From NCBI GenBank assembly GCA_020426515.1, contig JAGQPW010000011.1:10466-56944 (forward strand): a stretch of DNA of 46,479 bases, given 5' to 3'. The position numbers and the translations under genes were made by a program. Every line of letters starts with the position of its first letter. Position 1 is the first letter of the stretch. Positions 33,369-41,976 of this stretch are shown one piece after another. Origin of the DNA: Planctomycetaceae bacterium. GTDB lineage: Bacteria > Planctomycetota > Planctomycetia > Planctomycetales > Planctomycetaceae. The notes beneath the pieces are model-generated. The model saw nothing but the letters and a program-made list of their open reading frames with translations, was not told where the DNA came from and searched no databases.

Positions 33369-33409
33369 AAACCGGCTTCCCGTACTCTTGAGTACGGGAA
33401 GCCGGTTTT
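33369..33409. terminator. Strong bidirectional terminator
   Basis: A near-perfect stem of up to 19 base pairs (ACCGGCTTCCCGTACTC and its complement) is closed by a CTTG tetraloop. It is flanked by AA on the left and TTTT on the right; on the minus strand the tail reads TTTCTT. It lies between the convergent GspE-like and His-rich secreted protein genes and can serve both. Confidence 0.9.
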
Positions 33410-33435
33410 CGTATCTGCGGGGCGTGCGACATGTG

Positions 33436-34146
33436 TTAGCGACGGGGAGCCATCGGCACTGGCGGAGGAGCGACTTCAGCCGTGGCAGGAAGCGGCGCGG
33501 CTTCGTCAAATGCGCTGGTCCGAACACCCACATCGTTCATCAGATGGTGCAAGGTCCCTTCCATCAGGTCGAGCTTGGTGATGATTCCGAGGTCACCAAT
33601 TTGACGTCGGTGAATGCGAGACCAGCCTCGCACATCATCCTGGACATGGTGGAACAGGGCATCCAGTCCACCGAGCCGGGCCTGAATGGCGGCTCGGTCC
33701 TGGTGGTTGTGTTCCAGTGCGTGAATGAATCGGGCCGCTTCCAGGATGGAGTAAGCCTCCGCGTAAGTCTCTGCAAATCCACGATTGTGTGAATAGTTGT
33801 AATGCAGATCGAGGCAGAGCGCGTTACTCAGGTATTCGAGGCGTACGGCGAGGTCGTCGACGTGCGAGAAGCTGCCAAATCGAATCTCTTCAAGGGCCGC
33901 ATTGGCCGAAGGCTGGTAGTATGAGTGACCGTTCCGTTCGCTGTAGGTTCCGCGATACTGAGGAGCGAACTGGGAGACCACGTGCCGGTCATGGGAATGG
34001 GAATGGTGCATGCCGAATGGAGTGTCGATCAGGCGGTTGTGCCGCGAATGCAGGTTGCTGTGGAAACCATGTTGAGCCCAGGCGGTCCCGCTGAGGGTGA
34101 CGGTGATCAGGGTGGTCCAGAGTGTGGCGTTGGCGAAGTGGTGCAT
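33436..34146 (-). CDS. His-rich secreted protein of unknown function
   Basis: A 236-residue protein from the ATG at 34146, with a signal peptide ending near SGTAWA; an ATG eight codons upstream (34170) is also possible. Just after the signal is a His/Ser/Arg-rich stretch (HGFHSNLHSRHNR, MHHSHSHDRH) that looks able to bind metal ions. Residues 75-205 are helical, with VDDLAVRLEYLSNALCLDLHYNYSH and LEAARFIHALEHN segments, and the C-terminus is Pro/Ala/Val-rich. I do not recognise a named family. It is terminated by the strong bidirectional hairpin. It probably acts in the periplasm or envelope. Confidence 0.68.
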   Translation of the reverse strand: MHHFANATLWTTLITVTLSGTAWAQHGFHSNLHSRHNRLIDTPFGMHHSHSHDRHVVSQFAPQYRGTYSERNGHSYYQPSANAALEEIRFGSFSHVDDLAVRLEYLSNALCLDLHYNYSHNRGFAETYAEAYSILEAARFIHALEHNHQDRAAIQARLGGLDALFHHVQDDVRGWSRIHRRQIGDLGIITKLDLMEGTLHHLMNDVGVRTSAFDEAAPLPATAEVAPPPVPMAPRR

Positions 34147-34393
34147 GAGATGTCTCCAGGCATTATCCATCAGAGAAGAGGGGAATGAGCGTCGTGCTCT
34201 CGGTGTGATGCCTTGGGGAACGCAACGTCGATGCCAATTCGAGAGCGAAGCCCGGAAGATGCTCGGTAAGTGTGCTGATTATCACGCATTACGGCGGCAC
34301 TCGTGCCCCGCTGGACAGGTCGCAGGCTGCCGTCAATTGGAACCTTCTGACGTCAGAATGAAGTCAGAGGCCGGTAAAGGCATTCGCGACTCG

Positions 34394-35560
34394 TTACACC
34401 GAAGCGGCGATCTGAGCTACGGCATCGAGAATCGATTCAATTTCTTCCAGCGTGGTAAACGGGCCAGGACTGAAGCGGACAGTCCCCCCGGCTGCAAGAG
34501 TTCCGAGTGCGGCATGTGCACGAGGGGCACAATGTAGCCCCGCTCGGCATTCGATGCCAAAATGTTCATCCAACAAGGTGCTGAAAGTTTGCGGGGGCAA
34601 CTGTGGCAGGCTGATGCTGATGACTCCGACTCGTGCCGTAGCTTCCTGTGGTCCGTGCACGATGATGCCAGGAATCTCCTGCAGGCCAGACAGCAACGCC
34701 GCTGTGAGTTCCAGCTCGTGCTCTCGGAGCGTGGCGAGGGATTGCGATTCCAGCCACGCCAGCGAGGTCTCCAGACCGAACAGACCGGGAGCGTTGTGGT
34801 TTCCGGATTCGTAACGCGACGGAAGCTGGTTCGGCTGGTCCTCGGTTTCACTGACGGTGCCGGTTCCGCCTTGCCGAATCGGCGCCAGCTCCCGTTCCAG
34901 CCCTTCGCGAACGAGCAGCAGTCCTGTGCCGAGTGGACCTAACAATCCCTTGTGTCCGGGGCAGGCGATGAGGTCCGCCTGCAGCTCGCCCATGTGAACA
35001 GGAATGTGGCCGGCAGATTGGGCTGCATCAATCAGGACAAGGGCGCCTGATTGATGGGCCAGATCAATCGCTTCGGCCACTGGCTGAATGGCACCCGTGA
35101 CGTTGGAAGCGTGCGTCAGGACGACCAGCCGCGTGGGCTGTTGCAGTGCCTGCTGAAGCTCGTTCAGGTCAAACGTACCGGCAGCCGTCGGCGACAGATA
35201 CGTTGTCGTCACACCCGAAGCGGCCAGAGCCTTCAACGGTCGCAGAACGGAATTGTGTTCCCACGGCGAGGCAATGACGCGATCTCCGGGATGCAGAAGT
35301 CCGTGCAACGCCAGGTTCAGCGAATCGGTGCCGTTGAACGTGAACAGGACCTGTTCCGCACGCCGGGCTCCCAGCAGCCGTGCCGCGCGAGCCCGGCAGC
35401 GATCGACAACACCCTGGACCGTCAGGCTGCTGCGGGTGGCCCCTCGTCCAACGGCGGTGCCCAACTCCCGCTGAAAGTGATCGACAGCGGCGTAGACAGA
35501 CTCCGGCTTGGGGAAGGATGTCGCGGCGTTGTCGACGTAGATCCGCTGCATCACGGTCAC
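34394..35560 (-). CDS. Class V aminotransferase, cysteine desulfurase family
   Basis: A 388-residue PLP enzyme. It begins YVDNAATSFPKP, typical of cysteine desulfurase-like proteins, with the cofactor-stacking His in SPWEHNSVLRP, the PLP Asp in LVLIDAAQSAG, the Schiff-base Lys in CPGHKGLLGPLG, and a possible active-site Cys in RAGLHCAPRAH. This pattern resembles the stand-alone cysteine desulfurase family rather than IscS or SufS with their partner genes. It would supply sulfur for Fe-S or thio-cofactors. The GTG at 35560 overlaps the lutC stop by four bases (GTGA), though an ATG nine bases later (35551) is an alternative. Being coupled to lutC and mqnE, it may serve the Fe-S enzymes encoded with it; this is inference. 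Confidence 0.86.
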   Translation of the reverse strand: MTVMQRIYVDNAATSFPKPESVYAAVDHFQRELGTAVGRGATRSSLTVQGVVDRCRARAARLLGARRAEQVLFTFNGTDSLNLALHGLLHPGDRVIASPWEHNSVLRPLKALAASGVTTTYLSPTAAGTFDLNELQQALQQPTRLVVLTHASNVTGAIQPVAEAIDLAHQSGALVLIDAAQSAGHIPVHMGELQADLIACPGHKGLLGPLGTGLLLVREGLERELAPIRQGGTGTVSETEDQPNQLPSRYESGNHNAPGLFGLETSLAWLESQSLATLREHELELTAALLSGLQEIPGIIVHGPQEATARVGVISISLPQLPPQTFSTLLDEHFGIECRAGLHCAPRAHAALGTLAAGGTVRFSPGPFTTLEEIESILDAVAQIAASV

Positions 35561-36165
35561 TTGGAATTGGGCGCAAGGTCGTCGACAAGGAACACCGTCA
35601 GCGAGCGGGCTCCATGAGCACCAATTACGAGCGACTGTTCAATGTCGGCTGTTTTGGATGGGCCGGAAATGAAGGCTCCGAATGGCCGTCGCGTGACGGT
35701 TACGTGGTTGTAGGCTTCATGCATGTTGTGCAGCAGCCCGCTGCGGGGAACGACAAGAGCAAGATGCTGGGTGATAAAGAACAGCACCCGGTGACGCACG
35801 TTGGCGTCGTCGACCCATACGGCCGCGTTCTCAGCGACCGCCAGTTCACCGGGCAGCACGGCGTAGTCCACATGCTCCACGGCATGCGGATCGTCCACGG
35901 CATTGAAGTCGAATGTCGCCTCGATTCCCGGGACCGCGGAGACACGCTGTACTGCAGCCTGATAGGCGTCCAGCCCTTCCAGATAGCGCTGAACATCCGT
36001 CAGGGTGGAAACTGAAACGCATTGGCCGCCGACCCCGGTCAGCACTTCCGAGAATTGAGCCAGTGGGTCGGGATACTGCAGCCAGTCCTCATCCAGCGAG
36101 GGGAGTTCCATCGCTGGCGGCAGGTTCTGGCGGAGTTTGTTCAGAATCGACTGGCGGGATGACAT
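35557..36165 (-). CDS. lutC: LUD-domain protein, LutC/YkgG type
   Basis: A 202-residue protein of the LUD family: an N-terminal helix with SSRQSILNKLRQNLP, followed by the alpha/beta domain with ELAVAENAAVWVDDANVRHRVLFFITQHLALVVPRSGLLHNMHEAY and FGAFISGPSKTADIEQSLVIGAHGARSLTVFLV. In Bacillus, LutC works with LutA and LutB in L-lactate oxidation, but neither is present here. The stop overlaps the next gene's GTG start (GTGA), so the two are probably translationally coupled. It lies 59 bases behind mqnE on the same strand. The precise reaction is uncertain; the family assignment is strong. Confidence 0.87.
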   Translation of the reverse strand: MSSRQSILNKLRQNLPPAMELPSLDEDWLQYPDPLAQFSEVLTGVGGQCVSVSTLTDVQRYLEGLDAYQAAVQRVSAVPGIEATFDFNAVDDPHAVEHVDYAVLPGELAVAENAAVWVDDANVRHRVLFFITQHLALVVPRSGLLHNMHEAYNHVTVTRRPFGAFISGPSKTADIEQSLVIGAHGARSLTVFLVDDLAPNSK

Positions 36166-36224
36166 GGTCGGTGCGTGTCGGTGCTGGAGGATCGTCGAGC
36201 GGGCCCCAATGATTCAGCCGGGCG

Positions 36225-37358
36225 TCAGGCGTTGACGAGCTTGCTCAGAGGCTCGCCAATTTTCCAGTTGGCGCCTTCGCGAATCACCTGTCGGTACAGC
36301 GTATCGCGTTCGACCGGTTCGCATCCCGCTTCACGGATCATGCGGTGTAACTGGGCGACAGTCAGGCCTTCGGGCGTTTCGGCTCCGGCGTCGTGATAGA
36401 TCAGTTCGTGGACTACGGTGCCATCGACATCGTCGGCACCAAAGCCGAGTGCCACCTGGGCAATCGATTCGCCGAGCATGATCCAGTACGCCTTAATGTG
36501 ATCGAAGTTGTCCAGCATCAGGCGAGACAGAGCGATCATCCGCAGGTCCATATGGCCGGTTGGCTTGGGAATGTGTGCCATGCCGGTGTTTTCGGGATGG
36601 AAGGCCAGGGGAATAAACGTCTGAAATCCTCCTGTGTCATCCTGCAATTGCCGCAGTCGTACCAGGTGGTCAATACGGTGCTGAGCTGCTTCGACGTGTC
36701 CATACAGCATCGTCGCATTGGACCGCAGGCCGAGTTCATGAGCTGTGCGATGAATTTCAATCCATGCTTCGGAGTCGGCCTTGTGTTCACAGATCTGAGC
36801 CCGGACTCCCTCGTCAAAGATTTCGGCTCCGCCGCCGGGCAGACTGCCCAGCCCGGCTTCCTTGAGCTGTTCGAGAATCCAGGTGTATGGCTTTTTCGTG
36901 AGATGGGCGAACCAGTTGATTTCGACCCCGGTCCAGGCCTTGATGTGCAGTTCGGGCCAGGTTTCGTGGATCACCCGGACCACGTTGACGTACCAGTCGA
37001 AGCTGCGCTGGTGATGCAATCCGCCGACCACGTGGATCTCGGTGGCTCCACTCGCCTTGGCTTCGTGCACCCGCTGGCGGATCATATCGTCGGTAAAGAC
37101 GTAGGCCTTTTCGGCTTTGAGGTCGGCCCGGAATGCGCAAAAGCGGCAACGGTAGACGCAGACGTTCGTCGGATTCAGGTGGATGTTGGTGTTGTAGTAG
37201 GCGAGATTGCCGTGTCGACGGCGGCGGACCAGATTGGCCAGCCGGCCAAGCGTGAGCAGATCGGCCTGTTCGTCCAGATACAATCCATCCTCAGGTGTCA
37301 GACGTTCGCCGTCCTGAACCTTGCCTTCAATCGTCTGTAACCGCTGATCGGACATCAT
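36225..37358 (-). CDS. mqnE: Aminofutalosine synthase MqnE (radical SAM)
   Basis: A 377-residue radical SAM enzyme of the futalosine route to menaquinone, joining the chorismate-derived enolpyruvyl benzoate to adenosine-derived radicals to give aminofutalosine. The 4Fe-4S motif CX3CX2C is at residues 67-74 (NPTNVCVYRCRFCAF). EIHVVGGLHH and SLPGGGAEIF are family hallmarks, and the C-terminal half carries HPENTGMAHIPKPTG. The cognate genes mqnA, C and D are not in this window. Two adjacent ATG codons (37358, 37355) start it. It heads an operon with lutC and a cysteine desulfurase-like gene and is divergent from thrC. Confidence 0.94.
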   Translation of the reverse strand: MMSDQRLQTIEGKVQDGERLTPEDGLYLDEQADLLTLGRLANLVRRRRHGNLAYYNTNIHLNPTNVCVYRCRFCAFRADLKAEKAYVFTDDMIRQRVHEAKASGATEIHVVGGLHHQRSFDWYVNVVRVIHETWPELHIKAWTGVEINWFAHLTKKPYTWILEQLKEAGLGSLPGGGAEIFDEGVRAQICEHKADSEAWIEIHRTAHELGLRSNATMLYGHVEAAQHRIDHLVRLRQLQDDTGGFQTFIPLAFHPENTGMAHIPKPTGHMDLRMIALSRLMLDNFDHIKAYWIMLGESIAQVALGFGADDVDGTVVHELIYHDAGAETPEGLTVAQLHRMIREAGCEPVERDTLYRQVIREGANWKIGEPLSKLVNA

Positions 37359-37702
37359 TTACCTGCTGATACGGGGGCCAGTGAATTTCGGGCGATCTTG
37401 AACATCGGGATCGTCATTCCCTGCGCCGATTCGATCGTCCGCCACTCTGCTGGAACCGCAATCCTGACCGGAGTTTCACCGGGGAGGGATCGGAAAAGAG
37501 GGGTGAAGCGTGGAGTTTAGAGGCCGGAAAGTCGCTTGGCCAACCAGTGACTCCCTGTTCCCGGGATCAGCAACGAATGCGGGCCGGAAATGCCGGGATG
37601 AATTCTTCAGATTCTGGTGAGGTCTGGTTGCCTCCAGCCGCATCGATCGGGAAGATACAGTGTCGCATCGGATGTGCCCCGATCACCAGTCAATCTAGTG
37701 GA
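37359..37702. other. Intergenic region between mqnE and thrC
   Basis: A 344-base divergent region that should carry both promoters. I see no good sigma70 pair; TTGAAC near 37402 lacks a matching -10 box. The right part is open in the thrC frame from 37547, so an extended thrC N-terminus cannot be fully excluded. No tRNA-like or riboswitch-like structure is recognisable. Confidence 0.4.
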
Positions 37703-39118
37703 GTGATTCCCATTTCTGCCCTGTCTGACATTGCCTGCCAAACGAGCATTTTTCCGGCCAACACGTCCACCTATGGTGTGGATGAAGTGCTGACAGCCTG
37801 TCCTGTGACGGGTGACCTGCTGGATGTGCAATACGATTGGGATCGGATTCCGGTTCCGTCATCGTTGCGAGAGTTTGAGTCTCGCTGGATGACCCGCCAC
37901 AACCCCCTCGATTTCAGTGGGGTCTGGCGATTCCGCGAACTGCTGCCATTTGCCCCAGATGACCAGATCGTCACCATCGGCGAAGGTCAGACCATTTTGC
38001 AGCGTTCCGACTATGCCGCGAAGTACGTGGGTATGGGGGCCGGAAACCTGTACCTGCAGTACGAGGGGCTCAATCCTTCCGGATCGTTCAAAGACAACGG
38101 CATGACAGCCGCCTCGACGCACGCCCGCATGGTCGGCGCAAAGATGGCGGCCTGTGCATCCACGGGCAATACCAGCGCGTCACTGGCCATTTACGCAGCC
38201 ACCACCGGCTTGTTCAAAGTGCTGGTGTTTGTGGGAAGCGGAAAAATTGCCTACGGAAAGCTGTCGCAGGCCCTCGACTACGCCGCAACCACCCTGCAGA
38301 TCCAGGGCGACTTCGATGATGCTCTCAAGCAGGTGCGGGAGGTCTGCAAGACGGCCGGGATCTACCTGTGCAACAGTGTGAATCCCTTCCGGCTTGAAGG
38401 CCAGAAGTCGATCATGTACCGCGTCCTGGAGGGGCTGAACTGGGAGATTCCAGACTGGATCGTCGTCCCCGGTGGCAACCTGGGGAACTCCAGCGCCTTC
38501 GGCAAGGCCTTCGTGGAGTTAAAGCAGCTGGGGTTGATCGACCGTATTCCGCGTCTGGCGGTCATCAATGCCGCAGGGGCGAATACGCTTTACACCCTGT
38601 ACGAAGAGCAGGGGCTTCGTTGGAACCAGGGCCAGCCTGACAAGGGGCTCATCGACTCCTTCTATCAGGACATGGACAATTCCAATCACCGAGCGCACAC
38701 GCTGGCCAGTGCCATCGAGATCAACCGTCCGGTGAACCTCGAAAAGTGCCTGCGGGCTCTGGATGCATGCGACGGCGTCGTCCGTGAGGTCACCGATCAG
38801 GAGATCCTCGATGGCAAAGCGGTGGTCGGAGCCGGGGGGTTCGGCTGTGAGCCAGCCAGCGGCGCCAGTGTGGCGGGAGCAAAATTGCTGCGTCAGCAGG
38901 GGATCATTGCTCCCAGCGATCGCGTGGTTTGCATTCTGACCGGACATCAGTTGAAGGATCCGACGGCGACCGTTGCGTATCACGCGGCAGAAACGGACCC
39001 TGCCCTGCAGGAAAAGCTCGCCTCGGGTGGGGTGACCGAACGGGCGTTGAAGAACGCTCCCATTTCGGTTGAGAACGACTTTGAGAAAATTATGGAAGTC
39101 ATCGAACGGATTCGTTAG
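37703..39118 (+). CDS. thrC: Threonine synthase
   Basis: A PLP enzyme converting O-phosphohomoserine to threonine, about 471 residues from the GTG at 37703. The N-terminal zinc-finger-like segment is reduced ([20 protein letters not shown]). The catalytic Lys130 is in [13 protein letters not shown], followed by the phosphate-binding [25 protein letters not shown] and GCEPASGAS motifs. The frame stays open 156 bases upstream, with possible ATGs at 37547 and 37598, but that stretch looks non-coding and the family aligns from about [13 protein letters not shown], so I prefer the GTG. No other threonine or homoserine gene is adjacent. Cytosolic. Confidence 0.92.
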   Translation: MIPISALSDIACQTSIFPANTSTYGVDEVLTACPVTGDLLDVQYDWDRIPVPSSLREFESRWMTRHNPLDFSGVWRFRELLPFAPDDQIVTIGEGQTILQRSDYAAKYVGMGAGNLYLQYEGLNPSGSFKDNGMTAASTHARMVGAKMAACASTGNTSASLAIYAATTGLFKVLVFVGSGKIAYGKLSQALDYAATTLQIQGDFDDALKQVREVCKTAGIYLCNSVNPFRLEGQKSIMYRVLEGLNWEIPDWIVVPGGNLGNSSAFGKAFVELKQLGLIDRIPRLAVINAAGANTLYTLYEEQGLRWNQGQPDKGLIDSFYQDMDNSNHRAHTLASAIEINRPVNLEKCLRALDACDGVVREVTDQEILDGKAVVGAGGFGCEPASGASVAGAKLLRQQGIIAPSDRVVCILTGHQLKDPTATVAYHAAETDPALQEKLASGGVTERALKNAPISVENDFEKIMEVIERIR

Positions 39119-39218
39119 GATTCTTTCCTTGATCTGATTTGTCTGTTTTGGGTGGGGTGTTCCCTTTTTCCAACGTAGCCGCTTGCGAAGTCACGGAACG
39201 CCTCAGGAGACGCATTCC

Positions 39219-39749
39219 ATGTTCAGTCCGTACGAGGAATTGGAATATCTGTCGGACTACCTGCCCGCCGAAGGTGAAGGTGTGCTTGTCATTCGCGAGA
39301 ATGGTGAGTTGGTGTGCAAGCCCTGGCGTCAGGATGACTTGCGTGACGGTGTGGACGATGCCGACCTGTATGGTCGATTGGTACAGGCCAATGAGCGTCT
39401 CGCCACCGCGCATTCTCTCCCCATGTGGTGCGGCCTGATCGGTCTGATCTGGCTGGCGATTGCGCTGCATGGTGGACTGGGGCTGGACTGGAGCCAGTGG
39501 TATCTCGTTCCCGGAGTCGCGTTTCCTGCCATGTTCGGGTGCCTGTTGTGGGCTCGTCGTCGGCAGGAACTGGTCTTCCGGAGTGAGGTGCTGCCGTCAC
39601 TTCGAATTGAGATTGCCCGCCGCCATATTTCCCCTTACGCTCTGATCGCCGGGGTTCGTCAGCATCCAGAGTTTCGGAGTCTGCTGGACGAACTGGTCCG
39701 CTGGTCGCCGGCGATGGAACCTGTGATGCGCGACTACCGTTCGCGATAA
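39219..39749 (+). CDS. Hypothetical membrane protein
   Basis: A 176-residue protein. A soluble N-terminus of about 65 residues (LSDYLPAEGEGVLVIRENGEL) precedes two hydrophobic helices at about 72-90 and 98-113, which end in a basic WARRRQE stop-transfer signal. A helical C-terminal cytoplasmic part follows (EIARRHISPYALIAGVRQHPEFRSLLDELVRWSP). An AGGAGA ribosome site lies just before the ATG at 39219, so the shorter start is favoured over one 12 codons upstream. It lies about 100 bases after thrC and 69 bases before the rhomboid gene. I do not recognise a family. Confidence 0.65.
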   Translation: MFSPYEELEYLSDYLPAEGEGVLVIRENGELVCKPWRQDDLRDGVDDADLYGRLVQANERLATAHSLPMWCGLIGLIWLAIALHGGLGLDWSQWYLVPGVAFPAMFGCLLWARRRQELVFRSEVLPSLRIEIARRHISPYALIAGVRQHPEFRSLLDELVRWSPAMEPVMRDYRSR

Positions 39750-39818
39750 CACACAGCCGCAAATATCTGTGCCTGCAGCGGAGGGCAATTCACGCAACGA
39801 CTGCAGAAGATGTGACAT

Positions 39819-40724
39819 ATGGGGTTGGAGAACCGCGACTATTTGCGCGACGAAGGGTACGGCAATCAGCGTTGGAGGATGCAGGGGCACGGACCGGACG
39901 TTGTGCAGACGTTGATCATCGTCAACGTCATCGTTTACATCTCACAGTTCTTCACCATTTCGGGGGCCGATGGCTACCGCTATTCCCCCGTGGAGTGGCT
40001 GTTCGAACTCACTCCGGCACTCGTAGTCCGTGGGCAGATCTGGCGGCTGACGACGTACGACTTCCTGCATGCACGGCAGGACGTGTTTCATATTCTGATG
40101 AACATGTACCTGTTCTGGCTGACGGGACGAAAGCTGCAGGCACGCTATGGCTGGAAAGAATTTCTCGCCTTCTACCTGACGGCCGGCATTCTCGCGGGCG
40201 TCGGTTACGTGATCTGGAGTTTTGCTTTCGGTCATCCCAATCCGTGCATCGGGGCCTCCGGGGCGGTCGCAGCAGCGATGGTGTTGTATGCCTTCCACTG
40301 GCCACATGAGGTCTGGATGATCATGGGCATCATCCCGATACCGGTCGTTTGGATTGCCGTTCTGTATGCCATCTTCGACCTGCATCCATTGCTGCTGGAA
40401 TTCGCAGGACAGTCTGCCGGGGGCAATGTCGCGCACGCGGCCCATGTGGCAGGAATGATCTTTGCCGTGCTGTACTACAATCAGCGCTGGCGAATCCTCG
40501 ACTGGATTCCGGAAGGGACCGGATGGAGTCTTCGCCGCTGGCTGCGTCGTCGCCCCAAGTTGCGGGTTCATCACCCGGAACAAGAGGCGGGCCTGACACC
40601 CGCTCAAAAGCAGCGCATGGACAACCTGCTGAAGAAGATTCAGGATCACGGGCAGGACAGCCTGACGGCTGAAGAGCAGCAGTTCCTGGCAGAGGCCAGC
40701 CGTATCATTCGTGAGCAGCGTTGA
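39819..40724 (+). CDS. Rhomboid family intramembrane serine protease
   Basis: A 301-residue membrane protease. Six or more hydrophobic segments span residues 28-220. His91 and Asn95 (HILMNMY) form the oxyanion region, Ser147 the nucleophile in CIGASGAV, and His209 the base in AHAAHVAGM. After the last helix is a cytoplasmic extension of about 80 residues with basic RRWLRRRPKLRVHH and a helical LTPAQKQRMDNLLKKI end, resembling the small C-terminal domain seen on planctomycete rhomboids. It cleaves transmembrane substrates, none of which can be named here. The start at 39819 gives a plausible cytoplasmic N-tail. Confidence 0.92.
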   Translation: MGLENRDYLRDEGYGNQRWRMQGHGPDVVQTLIIVNVIVYISQFFTISGADGYRYSPVEWLFELTPALVVRGQIWRLTTYDFLHARQDVFHILMNMYLFWLTGRKLQARYGWKEFLAFYLTAGILAGVGYVIWSFAFGHPNPCIGASGAVAAAMVLYAFHWPHEVWMIMGIIPIPVVWIAVLYAIFDLHPLLLEFAGQSAGGNVAHAAHVAGMIFAVLYYNQRWRILDWIPEGTGWSLRRWLRRRPKLRVHHPEQEAGLTPAQKQRMDNLLKKIQDHGQDSLTAEEQQFLAEASRIIREQR

Positions 40725-41127
40725 CGCTTGGTCGCAGGGATTCGCGATTCGAAATAGACAGAACGGTGCACATCAGGTGTGGTGTATATTACTAGGTGTT
40801 TAAGCTGTTATTAGCTTGTTTGAGTTGTCCAGAAAGACTCTTGAAGGGCCGCTGTATGTCTTGATCGGGATTCGGACGAGGCATACTATTGGGCCACTGT
40901 TTGCGGAGCTCCGTGTTGTTTCGCGTTGCACCGGATTTCTGCAAGATCTGGCTGGAGCAACGCTGAGGCGAAAAACAGCAGGGCAGTTGGGTTCACACAG
41001 TCGCCAACTGCGGGCAATGCTTCGGAAGACTGTGGTCACGTCGCAGGCTGTCTTTTTTCTCCAACGGTTTCCATTCGGGAGACGTACTCAAAGGAGATCG
41101 ACAGCATTCAATCAGGGCAATTCAATT
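40725..41127. other. Intergenic region before the SDR gene, possible promoter
   Basis: 403 bases without a convincing gene; an open frame in phase with the SDR reaches back to 40816 but has non-coding character. A modest promoter candidate is TTGATC at 40861-40866 and TACTAT at 40884-40889, with a 17-base spacer. AAGCT/AGCTT at 40802-40817 form a small hairpin followed by GTTTG, perhaps a weak terminator for the rhomboid gene. The segment 40780-40830 is locally AT-rich. Confidence 0.35.
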
Positions 41128-41883
41128 ATGTCGGGGACCTCTCCAGTAATGTTGGTGACGGGTGGGAGTCGTGGTATCGGTGCCGCGACCGCTCAACTGG
41201 CGGCAGAGAACGGGTACGATGTCTGTTTCTCCTATCGTTCGCGAAAGCAGGACGCGAAGGCGGTCTGTCGGGCCATTGAGGCTGCCGGACAGAGAGCATT
41301 GGCTGTCCAGGCTGATTTTTCTTCCGCCGCTGATATCGCGACACTTTGGAACAAGGCCGTCTCAACGTTTGGGACGATCAATGTTCTCGTGAACAATGTG
41401 GGTGTGCTGGAACAGCAGAAGCATCTGGTGGACTACGATGTCATCCGCCTCCGCCGCATTTTCAATGTCAATGTGGTTGGGACAATTATCTCCTGTCGCG
41501 AAGCAGTGCGGCACATGTCGACCCGCGACGGTGGGGCAGGGGGAGTGATCGTCAATCTGTCGTCCGTTGCTGCTCGACTGGGAGCGTCAGGGGAGTACGT
41601 CGACTACGCTGCGTCCAAGGCGGCGGTTGATGTACTGACCAAGGGGTTGGCAGGAGAGGTGGCGGAACAGGGGATTCGAGTCAATGCGGTCCGTCCGGGG
41701 TCAATCTACACGGATATTCATGCTGACGGTGGTGAGCCAGCACGCGTGGATCGAGTGAAGAATGGTATCCCGATGAAGCGCGGGGGGCAGCCGGAGGAAA
41801 TTGCTGCTGCGATTCTCTGGCTGGCATCTGATGCCTCTTCGTATGTCACGGGAAGCATCCTGGATGTGACCGGCGGCCTGTAG
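41128..41883 (+). CDS. Short-chain dehydrogenase/reductase, FabG-like
   Basis: A 251-residue classical SDR. TGGSRGIG lies at the N-terminus, followed by NNVG in place of the usual NNAG, the catalytic Ser in VNLSSVAA and the YAASK active site, with the family end SYVTGSILDVTGG. The segment FSYRSRKQDA after the second strand, with basic residues, suggests NADP(H). The sequence resembles glucose/3-oxoacyl-ACP reductase-like SDRs of unknown substrate. The ATG at 41128 is the family start; the longer frame upstream is not supported. It lies 93 bases before the solute-binding protein gene on the same strand, with no functional link apparent. Confidence 0.9.
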   Translation: MSGTSPVMLVTGGSRGIGAATAQLAAENGYDVCFSYRSRKQDAKAVCRAIEAAGQRALAVQADFSSAADIATLWNKAVSTFGTINVLVNNVGVLEQQKHLVDYDVIRLRRIFNVNVVGTIISCREAVRHMSTRDGGAGGVIVNLSSVAARLGASGEYVDYAASKAAVDVLTKGLAGEVAEQGIRVNAVRPGSIYTDIHADGGEPARVDRVKNGIPMKRGGQPEEIAAAILWLASDASSYVTGSILDVTGGL

Positions 41884-41976
41884 CGGGTTCGAGTCACGCA
41901 GAACACTTGCAACTCCACGTTCAATGGTCGATGTTGCGTGGACTTCAACTTCCGTGTTCTGTGTCGGCATCGAACC

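Noticed and set aside
36393..37340. A 315-residue open frame on the plus strand
   Set aside because: It is antisense to mqnE, which has intact radical SAM motifs across the same bases.
40816..41127. In-frame extension of the SDR by 104 codons
   Set aside because: SDR homology and the nucleotide-binding motif start just after the ATG at 41128. The extension lacks coding character and contains a candidate promoter.
41883..41899. GCGGGTTCGAGTCACGC, resembling a tRNA T-arm
   Set aside because: One stem pair is mismatched, and no acceptor, D or anticodon arm can be folded upstream, which is coding sequence of the SDR.
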